Source: an uncultured Selenomonas sp. (GTDB lineage: Bacteria > Bacillota > Negativicutes > Selenomonadales > Selenomonadaceae). From it: 15,464 nucleotides of DNA. Position 1 is the stretch's first letter, and every line of letters begins with the position of its first letter. The notes beneath the pieces were generated by a model. It searched no databases, was not told where the DNA came from, and saw only the letters and a program-made list of their open reading frames with translations. The DNA lies in contig CAJPRR010000042.1 of assembly GCA_905373085.1 (NCBI GenBank), positions 1-15,464 on the forward strand, written 5' to 3'. Made by a program: the position numbers and the translations under genes. Shown here one piece after another: positions 7,288 through 15,068 of this stretch.

Positions 7288-8522
7288 AGGATGAAATACG
7301 TGCGCTCTACGCCGATGAAGATGGGGCAATCTTTGATGCGCCAGGCATCGCGGGAATGGGGCGCTCGGGCAATACGCTCTTGCCGCTTACTCCTGCCGAT
7401 CTCATTCCTCTGCCCGAGTCGGCGGACTTGATGTTTCTGCCTGATCGCGCGGCGATGGGGCGGACGGCGGCGGGCGAAACGCTGCCTTTGGCGGGACGCG
7501 CCGTCGCCGCTATTCTGCCCGCTGGCTATACGCGGCTCTTCCTGCCCGCCTTTCAGCGCGAGGATGGGGCTGAGCGGCTCGCCCTCTACGGCTACACGGC
7601 GGTCGTGCTCTACAAGGATGATCTCTACGCGGCGGCTCTCTATACGGATGAGAATACGAAGTGGGATCCCGTATATTACAATACGCGCGAACTCAAGAAA
7701 CTCGTGCGCCGCGTCGAGAAGGATCTGCCAGGCAACCGCATCGTCGAGCAGGTGGCGGGCTGCTCCTTGAAGTGGCACTGCTGCACGGCGCAGAATCTCT
7801 TTTATCGCCGCTGGGAAGCGGGCATACCGACGTCGCCCGTCTGCAACGCGAACTGCTTCGGCTGCATCTCCCTGCAGCCCGCCGAGTGCTGTCCTTCGCC
7901 GCAGAGCCGCATCGCGTTCCGTCCGACGCCAGAGGAGATCGCGCAGGTCGGCGTCTACCACCTTTCGACCGCGCCCGACGCCATCGTGAGCTTCGGACAG
8001 GGCTGCGAGGGTGAGCCGTCGCTTGCGGCGGATGCGATCGCGGCAGCCGAGCGTCGGATTCGCGCCGCGACGAAGCGCGGGCAGATCAATATCAACACGA
8101 ATGCCGGCTATACTGAGGGCATACGAAAGATCGTCGATGCCGGTCTTGACTCCATGCGCGTGAGCATCATCAGCGCCATCGAGGAGAGCTATGCGGCGTA
8201 TTACCGCAGCAATTACACGCTCGCCGACGTCAAGGAGTCTATTCGCTACGCGCTTTCGCACGGCGTATACGTGTCGCTTAACATGCTCTTCTTCCCGGGC
8301 TTCAACGACCGCGCCGAGGAACTCGAAGCGTGGCGCGGTTTCTTCCGCGAGCTGCCCGTCAACATGGTGCAGGTGCGCAACCTCAATGTCGACCCCGACG
8401 CCTTCCTCGAAATCATGCCCGAAGCGCAGGGCGAGGCGGTCGGCGCTAGGGAGTTTTTGGAACGGCTCAAAAAGGAGTTTCCGACGCTCGTCATCGGCAG
8501 TTTCAGTCACTATGTTGAATAG
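7284..8522 (+). CDS. Radical SAM protein of unknown function, coupled to pth
   Basis: A 412-residue radical SAM enzyme. The 4Fe-4S/SAM motif CX3CX2C is C187-C191-C194 in VCNANCFGC, unusually far from the N-terminus. A glycine motif SFGQGCEGEPS follows near 236-246, and NINTNAGY and SMRVSIIS match later core strands. The first 150 residues form a separate N-terminal domain I do not recognise. Extra cysteines cluster near the motif (C160, C166, C167, C202, C203, C241) and could bind another metal centre, but no SPASM-type C-terminal tail is present. The start overlaps the pth stop by 4 bp and has AGGAGGG 6 nt upstream. Coupling to pth hints at a role linked to translation or tRNA, but the substrate is unknown. 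The gene ends just before the promoter of the B12-regulated cluster. Confidence 0.8.
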   Translation: MKDEIRALYADEDGAIFDAPGIAGMGRSGNTLLPLTPADLIPLPESADLMFLPDRAAMGRTAAGETLPLAGRAVAAILPAGYTRLFLPAFQREDGAERLALYGYTAVVLYKDDLYAAALYTDENTKWDPVYYNTRELKKLVRRVEKDLPGNRIVEQVAGCSLKWHCCTAQNLFYRRWEAGIPTSPVCNANCFGCISLQPAECCPSPQSRIAFRPTPEEIAQVGVYHLSTAPDAIVSFGQGCEGEPSLAADAIAAAERRIRAATKRGQININTNAGYTEGIRKIVDAGLDSMRVSIISAIEESYAAYYRSNYTLADVKESIRYALSHGVYVSLNMLFFPGFNDRAEELEAWRGFFRELPVNMVQVRNLNVDPDAFLEIMPEAQGEAVGAREFLERLKKEFPTLVIGSFSHYVE

Positions 8523-8543
8523 GGAATTTCTACAAGGAGAATG

Positions 8544-8604
8544 ATTCCTATCGAATTCCTATGCTTGACATAGGAATAAATCAATGCTATTCTTTTATAG
8601 GAAT
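8544..8604. promoter_or_regulatory. Four-copy ATTCCTAT/ATAGGAAT operator around the TonB-cluster promoter
   Basis: The 8-mer ATTCCTAT occurs at 8544-8551 and 8555-8562, and its reverse complement ATAGGAAT at 8570-8577 and 8597-8604. The middle pair extends to a perfect 9-5-9 inverted repeat, ATTCCTATG (8555-8563) and CATAGGAAT (8569-8577). This repeat covers the -35 box; the last copy lies next to the predicted transcription start. The layout is that of a repressor operator. I do not recognise the motif as a Fur, PerR, DtxR, Rex or FNR site. Confidence 0.65.
8565..8593 (+). promoter_or_regulatory. Promoter of the cobalamin-riboswitch cluster
   Basis: A perfect -35 box TTGACA (8565-8570) is followed after 17 bp by TATTCT (8588-8593), with an extended TGC just before the -10. 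Transcription would begin near 8600, about 15 nt before the riboswitch aptamer. It is the only promoter seen for the rightward array that follows. Confidence 0.8.
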
Positions 8605-8615
8605 TTTATATCGTT

Positions 8616-8772
8616 GGATCAGGTGTCGCAAGACTCAATAGGGAATTCGGTAGAAGCCGGAGCGGTCCCGCCACTGTAGCAGCGAGCAACCCTGCAAGGA
8701 ATGTCACTGAGGCGAATGCCTTGGGAAGGCGCAGGCGAGTGATGAGCTGGAGCCAGGAGAACTGCCTGATGG
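8616..8772 (+). ncRNA. Cobalamin riboswitch aptamer
   Basis: The RNA carries the conserved B12-box elements: GGGAATTCGGT..GAAGCCGGAG, then GGTCCCGCCACTGT (8664-8677), and near the 3' end AGCCAGGAGAACTGCC (8751-8766). The closing P1 stem is ATCAGG (8618-8623) paired with CCTGAT (8765-8770). A peripheral hairpin with GCC/GGC pairing lies around 8710-8730. The element binds a cobalamin and normally reduces expression of downstream uptake or synthesis genes. It sits between a strong promoter and a TonB-dependent receptor gene, a typical place for control of corrinoid uptake. Confidence 0.95.
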
Positions 8773-8896
8773 ACAATCGCCATTTGACCTGCGAGTGATG
8801 GGAAGGGGATTAAGGAAGCGCCGTTTGCCGTTTCTTTGGCTGCACGAACGCAATCCTCCCGGCGAAATTGCTGGAGATTTTTTGCGCCGCCCTTAT

Positions 8897-8933
8897 GCGC
8901 CTTTTCTGCTTCGCAGGAGGGGCGCTTTATTTT
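8897..8933 (+). terminator. Terminator of the riboswitch expression platform
   Basis: GCGCCTTTTCTGC (8897-8909) pairs with GCAGGAGGGGCGC (8913-8925), allowing three G-U pairs, around a 3-nt TTC loop. TTTATTTT follows (8926-8933). It ends 17 nt before the receptor's start codon. AAGCGCC at 8816-8822 is the exact complement of GGCGCTT at 8921-8927 and could open this stem as an antiterminator when B12 is absent. This is a structural prediction by eye. Confidence 0.75.
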
Positions 8934-8950
8934 GGGAAAGGGTGATGTAG

Positions 8951-10927
8951 ATGAAAGGCAAGAAACATCTGACATGGGCGGTGCTCGCGGCAATCGCGGG
9001 CATGAGCTTTGCGGGCGAGGCGTATGCGGCGGAAAATGCGGCGGCAGGAAAGGCGACAGCGAAAACGACGCAGGTGCGGGAACAAAGTGCGGAAACTGCA
9101 GAAAACGGCGGCCATGATTTGCCCGATACGCTCGTGACGGCGCAGCGCAGGCGGAAGAGCGAGCTCGATACGCCCGCGACGACGACGATCATCACGGCGA
9201 AGGACATCGAAAAGGCAGGCTATCGCAACGTATTTGAGGCGATCGACCAGCAGATCGGCTCGACGAGCACGTCCTACGGCGAGGCAGGACAGGATTTCGG
9301 CTTCAGCGCAGGACGCATCACGCTGCGCGGCTATGACAGGGGCACGCTTGTCATGGTCAACGGCGTGCCGATGAATCTCAAGAACTATCCGAGTACGGAA
9401 AATATACCTGCCGCCATGGTCGAGCGCATCGAGATCGTCAAGGGCGCGGCATCGACACTCTATGGCAGCGAGGCGATGGGAGGCGTCATCAACATCATTT
9501 TGAAGAAACCGAAAGCAGGCGAGGAAGCTGTCAAGGCGAGTGTGACGGCGGGGAACTACTTCAAGAAGGCAGAAGTATTTTTCCAAGGCGACCGCTTCAT
9601 GCTCGATGTGAGCAGGGAGTGGTCGAAGGACATCCCCCATTCCAATGCGTTCGGACTGGATAAGGTTTCCTGGATCGATTGGTGGGTTGGCAAGGGACAG
9701 AAGAATCGCTTGGGGGCAAGCGTTGCGCTCACGGATGAGCTGTCCTTGAACTACAACTATACGGAAGGCAATATTACGCGCGGCGGCATCAAGTACAAAA
9801 AGGCCGGAAATCATCTTGTGAAGACGGCGACAAAATATGACTATCGCTTCGAAGATTATCGGCATACGGCGAATCTCGTTTATCAGGGCAAGGAAAACGG
9901 CATCCATGCAGTCCTTGGCTATAACTATCGCAAGGTTGACGGCTATGATTATGTCAAGCATGCAAAGGTCGACTCCAATGCTGTGCTGGACGGCGAAATT
10001 TTCGATGTGCAGAAAACTTGGAAGATGGGAGCAGATTCCTTGATTCTTGGGTATTCTTATAAGCGCGAGGCCGTAGATCTCACTAAGAAAAAACAAAGCG
10101 CAACGCGCACGGGCAATGCACTTTACGCTTCCTACAGCAAGCAGTTCACGCCGCGTTTCAACTTCACGCTCGGTCTGCGCGGCGAGTGGATCAACGATCC
10201 CGAAAAAGATCAAAGCGTTTTTATGCCGCAGTTCCAGACAGACTACAAGCTTGACAAGGATACGGCATGGTACATCAACGTCGGCAAGGCGTTTCAGATG
10301 CCGACGGTGGATGATGTGTTCCGTTACAAGAATATGAATCCGCAAGGATTGAGGCCGGAAAACGGCTGGACGTATGAGACAGGCATCAAGCATCGCCATG
10401 GCAACGATACATGGAAAGCGGCTGTCTATCACATGGATATGAAAAACAAGCTCGGTTGGGCAAAGGATGCGAAAGGTGATTATTATGCAGTAAATAAAGG
10501 CGATTTCCGCAATACGGGATTTGAAGCTGAATATATGAAGCGCTTCAACGATACGTGGAGCGTCACTGTTGGCGCAGGCTATTCCAATCCCCAAGTGCAG
10601 GATCCCGCCGGCAAGAAACGGGAATGGGTGCAGGATGCGGGACGCGTCGAAGGTCTTGTTCGCGTCGACTACAGGAAGGATAAATGGCAGGGGAATCTGA
10701 ACCTCAAGTATCTCGGCGATCGTGAGTATTACAAGCCGTCGTCTGGAACAGCGCAGGATGTGCCCGACAAGCTGCAGCTCAATATGAATCTCATCTATAC
10801 GGCAGGGGCGAACGATACCGTGACGCTCGGCGTTTACAATCTCTTGGACAGGGAAAACTACTCGAACCGCTATGGCAACCTCGATCTGCCGCTGAACTTC
10901 CGCCTGACCTATGCGCATACGTTCTGA
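8951..10927 (+). CDS. TonB-dependent outer-membrane receptor, probably for corrinoid or a related tetrapyrrole
   Basis: A 658-residue outer-membrane beta-barrel that would take up a scarce ligand using TonB energy. Residues 1 to about 26 are a Sec signal peptide with hydrophobic core and cleavage near AYA. A TonB box, DTLVTA, lies at about 59-64. The plug domain follows from about 73 to 190, with ITLRGYDRGTLVMVNGVP and the family hallmark IEIVKGAASTLYGSEAMGGVINI. The rest is barrel, ending in the outer-membrane signature LTYAHTF with terminal phenylalanine. The start follows AAAGGGTG. It lies directly behind a cobalamin riboswitch, and its length resembles BtuB (about 600-650) rather than larger siderophore receptors, so a B12-type ligand is favoured. 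Heme or another metallo-tetrapyrrole remains possible given the chelatase-type genes downstream. Presence of this gene implies an outer membrane. Confidence 0.9.
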   Translation: MKGKKHLTWAVLAAIAGMSFAGEAYAAENAAAGKATAKTTQVREQSAETAENGGHDLPDTLVTAQRRRKSELDTPATTTIITAKDIEKAGYRNVFEAIDQQIGSTSTSYGEAGQDFGFSAGRITLRGYDRGTLVMVNGVPMNLKNYPSTENIPAAMVERIEIVKGAASTLYGSEAMGGVINIILKKPKAGEEAVKASVTAGNYFKKAEVFFQGDRFMLDVSREWSKDIPHSNAFGLDKVSWIDWWVGKGQKNRLGASVALTDELSLNYNYTEGNITRGGIKYKKAGNHLVKTATKYDYRFEDYRHTANLVYQGKENGIHAVLGYNYRKVDGYDYVKHAKVDSNAVLDGEIFDVQKTWKMGADSLILGYSYKREAVDLTKKKQSATRTGNALYASYSKQFTPRFNFTLGLRGEWINDPEKDQSVFMPQFQTDYKLDKDTAWYINVGKAFQMPTVDDVFRYKNMNPQGLRPENGWTYETGIKHRHGNDTWKAAVYHMDMKNKLGWAKDAKGDYYAVNKGDFRNTGFEAEYMKRFNDTWSVTVGAGYSNPQVQDPAGKKREWVQDAGRVEGLVRVDYRKDKWQGNLNLKYLGDREYYKPSSGTAQDVPDKLQLNMNLIYTAGANDTVTLGVYNLLDRENYSNRYGNLDLPLNFRLTYAHTF

Positions 10928-11909
10928 CATCGTGCGGCGCGGCGGTGCGCTGCTGCTTCTTTTGGCTGCGAGTTTCCTCCTCTGCGCCTGTGCGCGAGGA
11001 GGAACGGCGGCAGAAGAGGAAGAGGGCGAGTTTTTCCGCGGCGTCGATGATATGGGGACGGAGATCGTACTGCACGAGAAGCCGCAGCGCATCGTGTCGC
11101 TCAATCTCGGCACGGACGAAATCCTGCTCGCGCTCGCGCCGCCTGAGCAAATTGCGGCACTTTCCTCCTATGTGGACGATGCGGGGCTTTCGTGCATGGC
11201 AGAGGCGGCGAAAGCCGTACCCGTCAAGCTGCACGACAAGAGTCCCGAGCGCGTGCTCGCACAGCATCCCGACCTTGTGCTCACGACGGACAGCGTGCCG
11301 AAGGAACTCGTGGCGAGTATGCGCGATCTGGGCCTGACGGTCTTTGTTTCCAAAACGCCCAAGAGCATCGAGGCGGTTTTTCCACGCATCAAGTCCATCG
11401 GCAAGGTGATCGGCAGGGAAGAGGAAGCGGCGGCCTTGACTGGAAGGCTGCATGAGCGCTTGGCGGATGTGACGCGGCGCACGGCGGACATTCCCGAAGA
11501 CGAGAGGCCGATTGTCGTCGCTTTCGCCTTCAGCGGCGTCTTCGGGCGGCGCGACGACCTCTTCGACGATATGTGCCGCCATGCCGCGCTCAGAAACGGC
11601 GCGGCGATGGCAGGCCTCACGAAGGACAACGGCATCTCCATGGAGCAGGTCGTCGCGCTCGACCCCGACGTGTTCCTGCTGCCGTCATGGAGCGCCGAGG
11701 GGGAAAAGACGGAAGAATTCCGTGAGAAGCTGCGCAATGACCCGTTGTTCAAGCATGTAAAGGCGGTGCGCGAGAACCGTCTCTACTGCGTGCCCGATAC
11801 GTACCGCTACAGCGCCTCGCAAAATGCCGTCGAAGCCGTCTATGTGCTGGCAAAGACCGTTTATCCTGAGCGTTTTGCCGATGAAGGCGGCGCGAGTGCA
11901 GGAAATTGA
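10911..11909 (+). CDS. ABC-transporter substrate-binding lipoprotein, BtuF/FepB-like (first of two)
   Basis: A 332-residue periplasmic binding protein of the class that delivers B12, heme or ferric siderophores to an ABC importer. The N-terminus is a lipoprotein signal with two arginines, a leucine run and lipobox LCAC, making C27 the likely lipidated cysteine. The mature part starts with the family's DDMGTEIVL and PQRIVSLNLGTDEILLAL (about 46-76). Two alpha/beta lobes follow, joined by a long helix near 165-185. The ATG lies inside the receptor gene (17-bp overlap), with no clear ribosome-binding site, suggesting translational coupling; a GTG at 10932 is an alternative start. Permease and ATPase are not in the window. 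The ligand is inferred from the riboswitch and the neighbouring receptor. Confidence 0.85.
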   Translation: MRIRSDIVRRGGALLLLLAASFLLCACARGGTAAEEEEGEFFRGVDDMGTEIVLHEKPQRIVSLNLGTDEILLALAPPEQIAALSSYVDDAGLSCMAEAAKAVPVKLHDKSPERVLAQHPDLVLTTDSVPKELVASMRDLGLTVFVSKTPKSIEAVFPRIKSIGKVIGREEEAAALTGRLHERLADVTRRTADIPEDERPIVVAFAFSGVFGRRDDLFDDMCRHAALRNGAAMAGLTKDNGISMEQVVALDPDVFLLPSWSAEGEKTEEFREKLRNDPLFKHVKAVRENRLYCVPDTYRYSASQNAVEAVYVLAKTVYPERFADEGGASAGN

Positions 11910-11944
11910 TGCTTGATGTGCAAACGTGCCGGAAAGGGGCGGCG

Positions 11945-12991
11945 ATGGGGCTGAAGATGCTGGTGCTGAGCCTGACGGGAGACTGCAACCTCGCTTGTCG
12001 CTATTGCTATGCAAGCGGTCAGGCGAGGCACACGATGGCATGGGAAACGGCGCGGCGGGCTGTCGATCTGGCTGCCTCCTGCGGTGAGCCGTTCCTCCTG
12101 CAGTTTTCGGGCGGCGAGCCATTGCTCGTATTGCCGCTCCTTGCGCGTATCGCCGCCTATGTGCGCGATCATCGCATCGAGGCGCGCATGGCTGTTCAGA
12201 CGAACGGCACGCTGCTGACGGAAGAGGCGGTGAACATCCTATGCGATTCCAACATTGGCATTGGCGTGAGCCTCGACGGCAGGCCTGCGCTGCATGATCG
12301 CCAAAGGCAATATTCGGACGGCAGAGGTTCTGCCGCTGACGTGGCGGCGGGCATCGAGCGCCTTGCGTGGCGCGGCGTCGGCATCGGATTGACGTGCGTC
12401 GTGACGGCGGAGAATGTCCACAGCCTGACCGATGTCGTCGATATGGCCTATTACTTCGGCAATGTGCATCGCGTCGGTTTCGACCTCCTGCGTGCGCAGG
12501 GGCGCGGCACGAACGCCGCTTTGCCGCGAGAAAGCGATATGGCGGCGGCGATGCGCGAGGTTTTCGCTCGGCGCGAGGCGCTTTATCGCTTGACGGGACG
12601 CCGCCTCGCCATATCGCAGGAGGAGCAGGCGAGAGACATCGCAGGGCGCGGCGGGAGCGACTTTTCCCACTGCTATGCGATGAACGGCGAAGGCGTCCAC
12701 GTAGATGCCGATGGCGGCATCTACGCTTGCTCCTCTTTCGTCGGCGATGAGCGCTTCTTCCTAGGCGCTGTTATACAGGGCGTGAATTTGCGTCGTCAGC
12801 AGGAAGTATCTGCCAAGATGCAGCGGAGCATGGATTTTTGCCGGCGATGCCCCGATTTTGCCGCCTGCGGAGGCGGCTGCTTCGCACGCTGGCTGGGAAT
12901 GGAACAAGAAGAGCCGTGCGCGGCGGAATGTGCGTTGAAGAGGGCTGCAGTATCGGCAGTTTTCGGAAAGGAAGGGTACCGTGCGGAGTAA
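11945..12991 (+). CDS. Radical SAM/SPASM-domain protein
   Basis: A 348-residue cytoplasmic radical SAM enzyme. The start motif SLTGDCNLACRYCYA holds C14, C18 and C21 for the SAM-binding 4Fe-4S cluster; FSGGEPLL follows near 57-64. The C-terminal third is a cysteine-rich SPASM/twitch-type region: HCYAMN, YACSSF, then FCRRCPDFAACGGGC and PCAAEC, enough to bind auxiliary Fe-S clusters. This architecture is shared by peptide maturases, sulfatase maturases and the tetrapyrrole-modifying NirJ/AhbC/AhbD enzymes. I choose ATG 11945, preceded by GGAAAGGGG; ATG 11909, overlapping the previous stop, is an alternative. It lies between two substrate-binding protein genes in a cobalamin-riboswitch array, and no precursor-peptide gene is apparent nearby. 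A reaction on the imported tetrapyrrole or an associated protein is plausible but unproven. Confidence 0.85.
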   Translation: MGLKMLVLSLTGDCNLACRYCYASGQARHTMAWETARRAVDLAASCGEPFLLQFSGGEPLLVLPLLARIAAYVRDHRIEARMAVQTNGTLLTEEAVNILCDSNIGIGVSLDGRPALHDRQRQYSDGRGSAADVAAGIERLAWRGVGIGLTCVVTAENVHSLTDVVDMAYYFGNVHRVGFDLLRAQGRGTNAALPRESDMAAAMREVFARREALYRLTGRRLAISQEEQARDIAGRGGSDFSHCYAMNGEGVHVDADGGIYACSSFVGDERFFLGAVIQGVNLRRQQEVSAKMQRSMDFCRRCPDFAACGGGCFARWLGMEQEEPCAAECALKRAAVSAVFGKEGYRAE

Positions 12992-13991
12992 GGTCTTCAT
13001 GCAATCGTCGCTCGTCGCCATCGTCGTTTTGCTGCTTTTTCTGACAACATCGTGCGGCGGCGAAAAGAATGTGGAGGAGCAGTCTGCGAATTCTTCGACA
13101 TCGTATTCGGTGACGGACATCACGGGGCGCACGATACATTTCGACGCTCCGCCGCAGCGCATCGTCACTTTGTCTGCGACATTGGATCAGATCGTTCTCA
13201 GCGTCGTGCCGCCCGAAAGGCTTGTCGCCGTTGATTCGAGCATGAAGGATCCCATCAATTCCAATATGGTAGAGCTTGCTTCCAAAATACCGCAGACGAT
13301 CGAGCAGCCGAGCGTGGAATATATTGTCGCTCTGCAGCCCGATGTGGTGCTTATTGCGGATTGGCAATATATGGAGCTTGCCGATCCTCTGCGCGACGTG
13401 GGGCTTAAGGTCGTCGTTGGCAGGGGGCCGCATGATCTCGCAGAGGTCAAGGATCTCGTGCGCCTTATGACGGAAGCGATCGGAGAGAAGCGCAGAGGTG
13501 AGATCCTGCTGCGAAAAATGGATGAAAAGCTGGCGGAGATCAAGACGAAGGTCGACGCCATTCCGCAGGAGAAGAGGAAGAGCGTCGTGTTCCTCTCACT
13601 CATGCCCACATACGGCGGCAAGGGATCGAGCTTCGACGACGCCTGTCACTATGCGGGCGTCATCAACGGCGTTTCCGCTTATGGACTGCGCAACGGGCAG
13701 GAAGTGACGAAGGAGGTGATTCTATCCATTGATCCCGATGTGCTTTTCTTGCCCGATTATCCGTGGAAGGGTCAGGAATGGCTCGACGCATATATTCGCA
13801 GCTATACCGAGGATCCGGCGCTTCAAACACTCAAGGCGCTTAAAAATCACAGCCTTGTATCGCCGCGTTCGTCCTTCCTCTACAACTGCTCACAGGACTT
13901 TGTCTACGGCGTGCAGGAAATCGCCTACAGGGTTTACGGCGACGAGTTTTATCTGCCTGCCGATGCGCATATTTCGGCAGTCGATGAGTGA
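12981..13991 (+). CDS. ABC-transporter substrate-binding lipoprotein, BtuF/FepB-like (second of two)
   Basis: A 336-residue lipoprotein of the same broad class as the product encoded at 10911-11909, but clearly divergent. The signal peptide has a long hydrophobic core ending in lipobox LTTSC, so C25 would be lipidated. The mature protein shows VTDITGRTIHF and PQRIVTLSATLDQIVLSV, then YIVALQPDVVLIADW, typical of the metal-chelate binding proteins. A long connecting helix is near 160-190. The start is GTG 12981, supported by AAAGGAAGGG 5 nt upstream; it overlaps the preceding radical SAM gene by 11 bp. ATG 12999 is an alternative start. Having two binding proteins in one array suggests two ligands or ligand forms, or two roles. 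This is inference. Confidence 0.85.
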   Translation: MRSKVFMQSSLVAIVVLLLFLTTSCGGEKNVEEQSANSSTSYSVTDITGRTIHFDAPPQRIVTLSATLDQIVLSVVPPERLVAVDSSMKDPINSNMVELASKIPQTIEQPSVEYIVALQPDVVLIADWQYMELADPLRDVGLKVVVGRGPHDLAEVKDLVRLMTEAIGEKRRGEILLRKMDEKLAEIKTKVDAIPQEKRKSVVFLSLMPTYGGKGSSFDDACHYAGVINGVSAYGLRNGQEVTKEVILSIDPDVLFLPDYPWKGQEWLDAYIRSYTEDPALQTLKALKNHSLVSPRSSFLYNCSQDFVYGVQEIAYRVYGDEFYLPADAHISAVDE

Positions 13992-14038
13992 ATGTGCCGA
14001 AAGATAGATTCCAAAATCTGGAGAAAGGGAAAACCTGC

Positions 14039-15058
14039 ATGATGAAAAAGACATATCCCTTTTCTGCCATCGTGGGGCAGGAAGAGATGAAGAAGGCGCT
14101 TTTGCTCAATATCGTCATGCCGTCCTTGGGCGGCGTGCTGATCAAGGGCGAGAAGGGGACGGCGAAGTCGACCGCCGTGCGCGCCGCCGCGGGGCTGCTG
14201 CCCGCCATGCGGGCGGTGGCGGGCTGTGCGTGCCGCTGTGACCCTGCGGCGCCGGAGTTTTTCTGCGACGATTGCCGCAGGAGGGCTGCAGCGGGCGCAC
14301 GCATGAAGGAGGAGAGCGTCCCCATGCGCGTCGTGGAGCTTCCCGTCAGTGCGACGGAGGATCGCGTCGTGGGCACGCTCGATATCGAGGCGGCGATCCG
14401 GCATGGCAGGAAAGAGTTTGAAGCGGGCATTCTCGCGGAGGCGAACCGCAGCATTCTCTATGTCGATGAAATCAATTTGCTCGACGATCACATCGTCGAC
14501 ATCCTGCTCGATTCGGCGGCGATGGGCGTCAATACGGTGGAGCGCGAGGGCATTTCCTATGCGCATCCTGCACGTTTCGTGCTCGTGGGCACGATGAATC
14601 CCGAGGAGGGCGACATACGCCCGCAGCTGCTCGACCGCTTCGCCCTTTCGGTGACGGTAACAGGCGAGCGCGAGGCGAAGGATCGCATCGAGGTGGTGAA
14701 GAGGCGCATCGCTTATGAGCAGGATGCGGAGGGCTTTGCCGCTTCCTACAGGGAGCAGCAGGAGGCATTGCGCGAGCGAATCGAAAGGGCGCGCTCTCTC
14801 CTCAAAAGCGTCGCCGTGGCAGATAGAATGCTGGAAAAGGCGGCGCACATCTCGCTCGCGCTCGGCGTTGACGGGCATCGCGCCGACATCACGCTCATCA
14901 AGGCGGCGATGGCGAATGCCGCCTTCTCGGGGCGCACGGAGGTCGCAAAGGAAGATATGAAGGCCGTCAGCCGCCTCGTGCTCGCGCATCGTCTGCGCCG
15001 CCGCCCCTTCGAGGAGGGCGAGGTCGACTGGTCTGCCGTGGATGATGTACTGGCTTGA
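14039..15058 (+). CDS. AAA+ ATPase of the Mg/Co-chelatase type (ChlI/BchI-like) with cysteine-rich insert
   Basis: A 339-residue cytoplasmic AAA+ ATPase related to ChlI/BchI, the motor subunit that powers metal insertion into tetrapyrroles by ChlH/CobN-type catalytic subunits. It opens with YPFSAIVGQEEMKKALLLN. Walker A is GEKGTAKST (37-45), Walker B is ILYVDE (139-144), sensor-1 is in GTMNPEEG near 184-191, and the arginine finger is in LLDRFALSV near 197-205. A C-terminal helical lid ends near 339. An insert after Walker A contains C63, C65, C67, C76 and C79 (CACRCDP and FCDDC) and may bind Zn or an Fe-S cluster. The start is ATG 14039, behind GAAAGGGA; an in-frame ATG at 14042 and the longer frame from 13988 are alternatives. 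It lies 47 bp after the second binding-protein gene. Confidence 0.88.
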   Translation: MMKKTYPFSAIVGQEEMKKALLLNIVMPSLGGVLIKGEKGTAKSTAVRAAAGLLPAMRAVAGCACRCDPAAPEFFCDDCRRRAAAGARMKEESVPMRVVELPVSATEDRVVGTLDIEAAIRHGRKEFEAGILAEANRSILYVDEINLLDDHIVDILLDSAAMGVNTVEREGISYAHPARFVLVGTMNPEEGDIRPQLLDRFALSVTVTGEREAKDRIEVVKRRIAYEQDAEGFAASYREQQEALRERIERARSLLKSVAVADRMLEKAAHISLALGVDGHRADITLIKAAMANAAFSGRTEVAKEDMKAVSRLVLAHRLRRRPFEEGEVDWSAVDDVLA

Positions 15059-15068
15059 GGGGATGGGC

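Noticed and set aside
8541..8573. Ten-codon reading frame starting behind AAGGAGA
   Set aside because: The ribosome-binding site abuts the ATG with no usable spacing, and the frame lies across the operator and -35 box upstream of the predicted start site, so it would be present only in read-through transcripts.
8927..11113. Leftward open frame of 728 codons opposite the TonB receptor
   Set aside because: It lies fully antisense to a receptor with signal peptide, plug and C-terminal signature, and its translation has no family features. The same applies to the 443-codon frame at 7179-8510.
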